A DNA stretch of 35,127 nt from a virus, in the IMG/VR virus record IMGVR_UViG_3300044695_000376, positions 1 to 35,127 of that record; one strand, 5' to 3'. Shown piece after piece: positions 30,127-35,127 of this stretch. A program made the translations under genes and the position numbers. The notes beneath the pieces were generated by a model. The model was given only the letters and a program-made list of their open reading frames with translations. It had not been told where the DNA came from and searched no databases. Position 1 is the first letter of the stretch. Every line of letters begins with the position of its first letter.

Positions 30127-30969
30127 ATGAGCGTATCATTATCAAACGCTTTCGTTACCCTGTTTGATGCAGAAGTCAAACAAGCATTCCAAGGTAAGGC
30201 TATGCTTGTTGGTGCTGTGCGTCAGCGTAGAGGTGTCGAAGGCTCAACAGTAAAATTTCCTAAAGTCGGTCGTGGTGTAGCTACAGCTCGCATTACTCAG
30301 ACTGATGTAACCCCAATGAACGTAGGCTTCAGCTCAGTGACTTGCACACTGCAAGACTGGAATGCAGCTGAGTATTCAGACATTTTCTCCCAGCAAAAAG
30401 TAAACTTTGACGAGCGTCAAGAACTCGTACAAGTTGTAGCTTCTGCAATGGGTCGTAGACAAGACCAGTTAATTCTGGATGCATTAGGTTCTTCTGGTAC
30501 TTCATTGACAGTTGCTAACAGCATTGGTGGTTCTAATACCAATATGAACTTAGCTAAACTGCGTGAGGCAAAGCGCTTGCTCGATAAGAATAACGTACCT
30601 GCTGAAGGTCGTAATATTCTGATTCATGCAAACGGTTTATCTAACTTGTTGTCTGAGACAGCTGTAACCTCTTCTGACTTCAATAGCATCAAGGCTCTGG
30701 TACAAGGCGAGATCAACACATACTTAGGTTTCACTTTCCATGTATTAGGTGATCGCTCTGAAGGTGGCTTGGCTATCGATGGTTCGTTGGATCGTACTTG
30801 TTTCGCATTCCACAAAGATGCAATCGGCTACGCTGAAGGTATCGGTATGCGCTCCGAGATCAACTACATTCCTGAGAAGACTAGCTGGTTAGTCAACGAA
30901 GTTTTCAGCGCTGGCGCTGTAACAATCGATGCGGAAGGTATTGTTCAAATTACCTGCCGTGAAACTTAA
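30127..30969 (+). CDS. Major capsid protein
   Basis: 280 residues with a strong ribosome site (AAGGAG). The sequence SNAFVTLFDAEVKQAFQGKA, then VKFPKVGRGVATARITQTDV, FDERQELVQVVASAMGRRQD and a C-terminal INYIPEKTSWLVNEVFSAGA, GIVQI follows the HK97-fold capsid proteins of podoviruses (Phage_capsid_2-like). Position after scaffold and its own leader region support high expression. No N-terminal delta domain is evident, consistent with a separate scaffold. Confidence 0.9.
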   Translation: MSVSLSNAFVTLFDAEVKQAFQGKAMLVGAVRQRRGVEGSTVKFPKVGRGVATARITQTDVTPMNVGFSSVTCTLQDWNAAEYSDIFSQQKVNFDERQELVQVVASAMGRRQDQLILDALGSSGTSLTVANSIGGSNTNMNLAKLREAKRLLDKNNVPAEGRNILIHANGLSNLLSETAVTSSDFNSIKALVQGEINTYLGFTFHVLGDRSEGGLAIDGSLDRTCFAFHKDAIGYAEGIGMRSEINYIPEKTSWLVNEVFSAGAVTIDAEGIVQITCRET

Positions 30970-30981
30970 TAGGGGGCTAAC

Positions 30982-31257
30982 ATGGCATTTTCTGCAGATG
31001 GCTTTGCAACAATCGCAGCGAGTAAAGCTGGTAATGCACCATCAATTTACTCGTACAAAACAGCTGATACACAAGCAACTGTTAATACCTCTGGCTATTT
31101 CAACAGCATTGCATCGCTGTTAAAAGTTGGCGATATTATCTTTGTTTATGACAGTACTACTCCTAGCTTAGTATTGACTTATGTCAATGCAGTCTCTGGA
31201 GCTGGTGTTGTTGATATTGCTGACGGTACAACTGTAAGCGCAACTGATACAGACTAA
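30982..31257 (+). CDS. Small putative virion (head-associated) protein
   Basis: 91 residues; an AGGGGG site lies six bases before the ATG. Beta-rich and Ala/Ser/Thr-rich: SYKTADTQATVNTSGYFNSI, then LLKVGDIIFVYDSTTPSLVL. The YFN....LLKVGD.I.V.D pattern is common for a small gene directly after capsid genes in environmental phages. Likely decoration or head-completion protein. A stable hairpin follows. Confidence 0.68.
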   Translation: MAFSADGFATIAASKAGNAPSIYSYKTADTQATVNTSGYFNSIASLLKVGDIIFVYDSTTPSLVLTYVNAVSGAGVVDIADGTTVSATDTD

Positions 31258-31276
31258 TCTGGTCTGAATCAAGCAC

Positions 31277-31309
31277 AGGGCTGCTCTTGCACAACAAGGG
31301 TAGCCCTTT
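31277..31309 (+). terminator. Long hairpin after capsid-associated gene, likely terminator/attenuator
   Basis: AGGGCTGCTCTTG (31277-31289) pairs with CAAGGGTAGCCCT (31295-31307) over 13 positions including G-U pairs, with loop CACAA, then TTT. The short U tract suggests partial termination, which would set capsid expression above the tail genes. Confidence 0.7.
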
Positions 31310-31328
31310 ATCACATTAAGGATCTGAC

Positions 31329-31943
31329 ATGGCTGCTGGCGATACCAGTTTATCAATCTGCTCAGACGCATTAATAATGCTTGGCGCTCGTCCAATATCG
31401 TCATTTAATGACGGTACGGATGAGGCTAATATTGCTGATCGACTTTATCATGACATCAAAAATCAAATCTTGATGACGTATCCTTGGTCGTTTAGTTTTA
31501 AAAAAGAAAAACTAGCACAGCTAGTAACTACTCCAACTAATGAATATCGTTATGAATATGCTTTATCTGGTGATCGTTTAGGATCTCCTCGCAAGATATT
31601 CAACACAGGAAATGTTGGCGCTTATCCAATCCAAAATTACAAGATTATGGGTGATAAGGTGCTGACTAATGAGCAAACTATTTACGCTGAATATCAGTAT
31701 TCAACTCCAGAATTTGCTATGCCATCCTACTTTGTGCAGCTGTTGAAATATGTAATGGCTTGGCACTTTGCTTTACCAATCACAGATCAAACGGACAAGG
31801 CTCAGTATTGGCAAAGCGTAGCTGTAGGATCTCCAGCTGAGAATGGTCGTGGTGGTTATATGCGTACATCGATCAATATTGATGGACAGAATAATCCTGT
31901 GCAGTCTATTGAAGACTACTCACTGATAGCGGTTAGATACTAA
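31329..31943 (+). CDS. Tail tubular protein A (gp11-like adaptor)
   Basis: 204 residues. SICSDALIMLGARPISSFND, then ANIADRLYHDIKNQILMTYP, WSFSFKKEKLAQL and the PEYA.P..F...L.YVMAWHFALPITDQ region match podoviral tail tubular A/gp4-like adaptor proteins, which sit below the portal. Followed immediately (TAATG) by the tail-nozzle gene. Confidence 0.88.
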   Translation: MAAGDTSLSICSDALIMLGARPISSFNDGTDEANIADRLYHDIKNQILMTYPWSFSFKKEKLAQLVTTPTNEYRYEYALSGDRLGSPRKIFNTGNVGAYPIQNYKIMGDKVLTNEQTIYAEYQYSTPEFAMPSYFVQLLKYVMAWHFALPITDQTDKAQYWQSVAVGSPAENGRGGYMRTSINIDGQNNPVQSIEDYSLIAVRY

Positions 31944-33940
31944 TGACTCGTTTCGTATCACTCCAGACAAACTTCTCTTCAGGAGAGATGGATCCATTAC
32001 TGTTGGCTCGTGTGGATCTTGCTGCCTATCAGAATGCTTTGTCTGAGGCTACTAACGTAGTGATCCAGCCACAAGGTGGATTGAGACGTAGAGCAGGTTT
32101 AAGGTACTTATCAGCATTACCTAATAGTGGATCAGAGTCTGCTGCTAATGGTGTAAGGTGCATTGCGTTTGAGTTCTCAACTTCAGATAGTTATATGCTT
32201 GTTTTTACACATAACAGAATGTATGTGTACCGAAACAAGGTATTAATTACGAATATCAATGGAACTGGCAATAGCTATCTCAGCACATCGGCTGTAGGTT
32301 TAACTGGAGCAAGGCTGGCTAAAATATGCTGGACTCAATCAGCTGATACCTTGGTTGTAGTTCATCCATCTATAGCGCCAATCAAGATTGTTCGTGGAGC
32401 CACTAATGCTGACTGGACTGCATCAGCAATTACTTTCGACTCTATTCCTAAATATGCGTTTACTCTTAGCGTAACTAATCCAGCTGCTACGCTGACACCA
32501 TCAGCTGTATCTGGAAAGATAACGCTAACTGCTAGTGCATCAGTATTTACATCTGGTAGTGTTGGTCAGTATGTGAATGCTAGTCCACAGGGTAGAGCTA
32601 AGATTGTTGCCTACACATCAGGCACTGTGGTGAGCGCTATTACAGAGTTCCCATTCTTTAATTCATCAGCTATTGCATCAGGTAGCTGGGATTATGAGTC
32701 AGGTTATGAGGCTGTGTGGTCAGCTACAAAAGGCTATCCTGCTACGGTTACATTCCATGAGGGTAGGCTTTACTTTGGCGGTAGTGAATCTAGACCGTCT
32801 ACCATGTGGGGATCTAAGGTAGGTATATTCTTTGACTTTGAAGCTACCGAAGGATTGGATGACGATGCGGTAGAGGCAACACTAGACACCAATACTTACA
32901 ACTCCATTACAGACATAATCTCAGGTCGAGATCTGCAAGTGTTTACAACTGGTGGTGAGTTCTATGTGCCACAGAATGGTCTAGATCCAATTACACCGAC
33001 TAACTTTTTCTTAAAGACGATTAGTCGTAACGGCAGCAAGGAAGGTATTCGAGTACAGCAGCTGGAATCTGGCACTTTATTTATTCAGCGTCAAGGCAAG
33101 TCATTAAATGAGATGGCTTTCTCTGACACCCAGCTGACATATCTAACAAATAAGATCTCTTTGCTGGCTGGTCATTTACTAAAGAATCCTACTCGCCTAG
33201 GTTTGCGTAGAACTGTTGCTACTGACGAGAATGACTTGCTATTAATTGTAAATGCTACTGGTGGAACAATAGCTATATTCTCATTGCTGCGTCAGCAAAA
33301 TGTTATTGCGCCATCAGAGTTTGATACTGATGGTGAGTTCATTGATGTTGGTGTTGATATCACTACAATTTACGCAATCGTTAAGCGCACTATTGATGGA
33401 GCAACTCAATACTATGTAGAGTATTTTGATGATGATACTTACATGGATTCTGCTGTAAAAGGTGGTGCGGCTGCTAGTGTATCTGTGTCTCATTTGATTG
33501 GTAAGACAGTTAATATAAAGCTTGATGGCACTATCCAGCCTGATCAGGTAGTACCTGCTGGTGGCACTATCACATTTGCTAGAGCAGCGACATCATCATA
33601 TGAAGTTGGTTTGCCGTATACGGTAACTGTAGCAACTCAGCCAGTAGAATTAAGATTGGCATCAGGTACTCGCATTGGATTTAAAAAACGTATTGTTGAA
33701 GTGAATGCTGTGTTAAAAGATACGCAGCATTTAAAGATTAATAATATCGAAGTGCCTATCAGAAGTTTTGATACTGCCAGCATATTGGATGCTGACATTC
33801 CAGACTTCACTGGCATCAAGGTATTACATGGGATCTTGGGATATTCTCAGGACGCAAAGATTACCGTATCTCAGAATCTCCCATTGAAAATGACGCTACT
33901 CGGTATTGAGTACAAAGTAGCTACGCATCAGGGGACTTAA
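31943..33940 (+). CDS. Tail tubular protein B (tail nozzle)
   Basis: 665 residues. The N-terminal LQTNFSSGEMDPLLLARVDL, AAYQNALSEATNVVIQPQGG, LRRRAGLRYL block is diagnostic of podoviral tail tubular B proteins. Beta-rich middle and the RLYFGGSESRPSTMWGSKVG, FFDFEATEG motifs follow family expectations. Forms the distal tail tube. Shares one base with the previous gene. Confidence 0.9.
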   Translation: MTRFVSLQTNFSSGEMDPLLLARVDLAAYQNALSEATNVVIQPQGGLRRRAGLRYLSALPNSGSESAANGVRCIAFEFSTSDSYMLVFTHNRMYVYRNKVLITNINGTGNSYLSTSAVGLTGARLAKICWTQSADTLVVVHPSIAPIKIVRGATNADWTASAITFDSIPKYAFTLSVTNPAATLTPSAVSGKITLTASASVFTSGSVGQYVNASPQGRAKIVAYTSGTVVSAITEFPFFNSSAIASGSWDYESGYEAVWSATKGYPATVTFHEGRLYFGGSESRPSTMWGSKVGIFFDFEATEGLDDDAVEATLDTNTYNSITDIISGRDLQVFTTGGEFYVPQNGLDPITPTNFFLKTISRNGSKEGIRVQQLESGTLFIQRQGKSLNEMAFSDTQLTYLTNKISLLAGHLLKNPTRLGLRRTVATDENDLLLIVNATGGTIAIFSLLRQQNVIAPSEFDTDGEFIDVGVDITTIYAIVKRTIDGATQYYVEYFDDDTYMDSAVKGGAAASVSVSHLIGKTVNIKLDGTIQPDQVVPAGGTITFARAATSSYEVGLPYTVTVATQPVELRLASGTRIGFKKRIVEVNAVLKDTQHLKINNIEVPIRSFDTASILDADIPDFTGIKVLHGILGYSQDAKITVSQNLPLKMTLLGIEYKVATHQGT

Positions 33941-33941
33941 C

Positions 33942-34448
33942 ATGGCACAGTTAGTATTAGTTGCTGCGGCATTACAAGCATTTAGTTCTATTCAAGCTGG
34001 TCAAGCTCGTGGTAGACAATTACATTTGCAGGGAGCGCAAGCTAATCTTGAAGGTCAGCAACGTGCATTACAAGAAGAGCAAAAAGCAAATGTAGTTTTA
34101 CAAAGATTAAATGAAACAAATGCAGCTGCTAGAGCAAGGGGATCTGCTGGTGGTGTTCAATCATTCCAAGGATCTGCTGCATTAATTCAAGATGTAAATA
34201 CTCGTAGAGCTGGTAAAGAATTTGATATTGCATTAACTAGTGCTACTGGCGCTGAAAGAATGGGTCAAGCACAAATGGCTATGTATGCATCAGCTGCTAA
34301 CCAAGCTGAAAAGCAAGGTTATTTTAATGCTGCTATAGCATTAGCGTCAGGCGGATATCAGTACAGTCAGATAGGTGCTGCTCCGGCAGCTACCCAAACT
34401 GTTGGCAGCGCACCAACAGATACCTCTTCTTACACATTTAGACGGTAA
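33942..34448 (+). CDS. Internal virion protein, gp14-like
   Basis: 168 residues beginning one base after the previous stop. Ala/Gln-rich helices: an N-terminal hydrophobic segment (LVLVAAALQAFSSIQAG), then EGQQRALQEEQKANVVLQRL, NETNAAARARGSAGG and GAERMGQAQMAMYASAANQA. This resembles the small core protein of T7-like phages that forms the first ejected pore. Lies before the larger ejection proteins, as gp14 does. Confidence 0.72.
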   Translation: MAQLVLVAAALQAFSSIQAGQARGRQLHLQGAQANLEGQQRALQEEQKANVVLQRLNETNAAARARGSAGGVQSFQGSAALIQDVNTRRAGKEFDIALTSATGAERMGQAQMAMYASAANQAEKQGYFNAAIALASGGYQYSQIGAAPAATQTVGSAPTDTSSYTFRR

Positions 34449-34479
34449 TAGATATGGAAAGTTTTATTAGGTAAATAAT

Positions 34480-35127
34480 ATGCCATTACCAACATACCAA
34501 CAAATGGGATTGTTATCCACGCCTTCACAAAAGTTAGACTTTGCTGATTTGCGTGAGACAGAGAGATCATCACAAATGATGTCGCAGTCTCTTGATCGCT
34601 TGAGCGAGTTTGCGTTTAAGGCTGCTGCTAAGAAAGCAATGAGAGAAGGTGAGCAATGGGCATATAACAATCCAATTTCTGATGATCAGATAGCGGCTGC
34701 AAAACGTGGAGCGTTAGATATTGCTTTAGAAGCTCCTAAAGCTGGAACATTCTTTGGCGATTCAGCAAGAAAAGTACAGGCTGGTCAACTTAGATCTACT
34801 CTTGAATTAACAGCTAGAAGTGAAATTGCTAGAATATATCAAGATGTAGAGTCTGGTGCAATTGCAGACATAAAAACTTTAGATGATCAATTTTACGCAA
34901 TTCAAAAAGGCAACGGTAAGGTTCTTGCAGCATTAGATCCAGAGCAAGCAAATGCTTTTCAAGCATCTATAGCTACGGCAGCTAATCCTGTTTATCAGGC
35001 TGGTGCTAAAAAGATTGGTGAATTAAGAGCTAAGTATATTGAAGACTTAGTAACTAGATCATTGGATAACTTTGATCCATTATTAAGATCATTAATTGAT
35101 GAAAATACAGATCCAAAAAGAATATCT
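34480..35127 (+). CDS. Internal virion protein, 3'-truncated second copy of the first gene
   Basis: Starts at ATG 34480 with TTAGGT upstream and runs off the window after 216 codons. It supplies the true N-terminus (MPLPTYQQMG) lacking at base 1. About ten residue changes separate the two copies over 213 residues, while most nucleotide changes are silent. It is best read as the same genomic gene met again after a full turn, from another strain, rather than a second gene. Confidence 0.75.
   Translation, partial: MPLPTYQQMGLLSTPSQKLDFADLRETERSSQMMSQSLDRLSEFAFKAAAKKAMREGEQWAYNNPISDDQIAAAKRGALDIALEAPKAGTFFGDSARKVQAGQLRSTLELTARSEIARIYQDVESGAIADIKTLDDQFYAIQKGNGKVLAALDPEQANAFQASIATAANPVYQAGAKKIGELRAKYIEDLVTRSLDNFDPLLRSLIDENTDPKRIS
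34489..35127. repeat. Right copy of the terminal overlap (matches 1-639)
   Basis: Ungapped match to 1-639 at about 94% identity, with mismatches concentrated in its first half. It indicates genome circularity or permutation with strain variation. Confidence 0.85.

Noticed and set aside
34480-35127. True paralogous duplication of the internal virion gene
   Set aside because: The copies lie exactly one genome length apart in a complete gene set; circular overlap with strain variation is simpler.

Overview
The window looks like one complete genome of a small tailed phage, read once around a circle plus a short overrun. Positions 34489-35127 repeat positions 1-639 (about 94% identical by hand count, no gaps), giving a genome unit of about 34.5 kb. 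The morphogenesis genes follow the T7/podovirus order: portal, scaffold, capsid, two tail-tube proteins, internal core proteins, T7-type tail fibre. There is no phage RNA polymerase, DNA polymerase, primase or helicase, so replication and transcription must depend on the host. Codon use, moderate GC and many small genes of the kind seen in proteobacterial and environmental podoviruses suggest a Gram-negative, probably aquatic host. The presence of a two-component spanin makes Gram-negative near certain. The exact host cannot be read from the sequence.

Layout. 1-6706: three large internal-virion (ejection) proteins; the second carries a glycosylase-like domain and a small overprinted gene. 6715-12693: adhesion module with a T7-type fibre, a LamG/SPRY-like multi-domain protein, a small DUF4376-like protein, a second fibre and a 54-residue companion. 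12696-14732: lysis cassette with membrane proteins, a holin, an embedded Rz/Rz1 spanin pair and an M15 peptidase. 14748-18165, minus strand: a tightly overlapping recombination operon (serine recombinase, unknown protein, tiny membrane peptide, unknown protein, YqaJ-type exonuclease, small protein, DUF1071-type annealing protein). 18166-18331: divergent control region with 11-bp tandem operator-like repeats. 18332-21195, plus strand: early operon (RHH protein, GNAT acetyltransferase, PD-(D/E)XK nuclease, winged-helix-like protein, three nested Cys-rich miniproteins, replication-initiator-like protein). 21196-22916: an unusual low-coding region with an origin-like dyad, two overlapping small membrane/lipoprotein reading frames, an SSB-like gene, and a 452-nt non-coding stretch rich in potential RNA helices immediately before the small terminase gene. 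22917-34448: packaging, head and tail genes, with two clear hairpins marking transcription-unit ends near the capsid gene.

How it works together. The minus-strand operon supplies exonuclease plus annealase recombination and a site-specific recombinase. The rightward early operon supplies replication initiation, DNA-end processing and small zinc-binding regulators. The late genes then run through packaging, head, tail, adhesion and lysis around the circle, ending at the convergent junction near 14740. The most interesting signals are the structured non-coding island beside terS, the overprinted gene at 3553-3750, the nested Cys-rich cluster, the RHH-GNAT pair, and the operator-like repeats.
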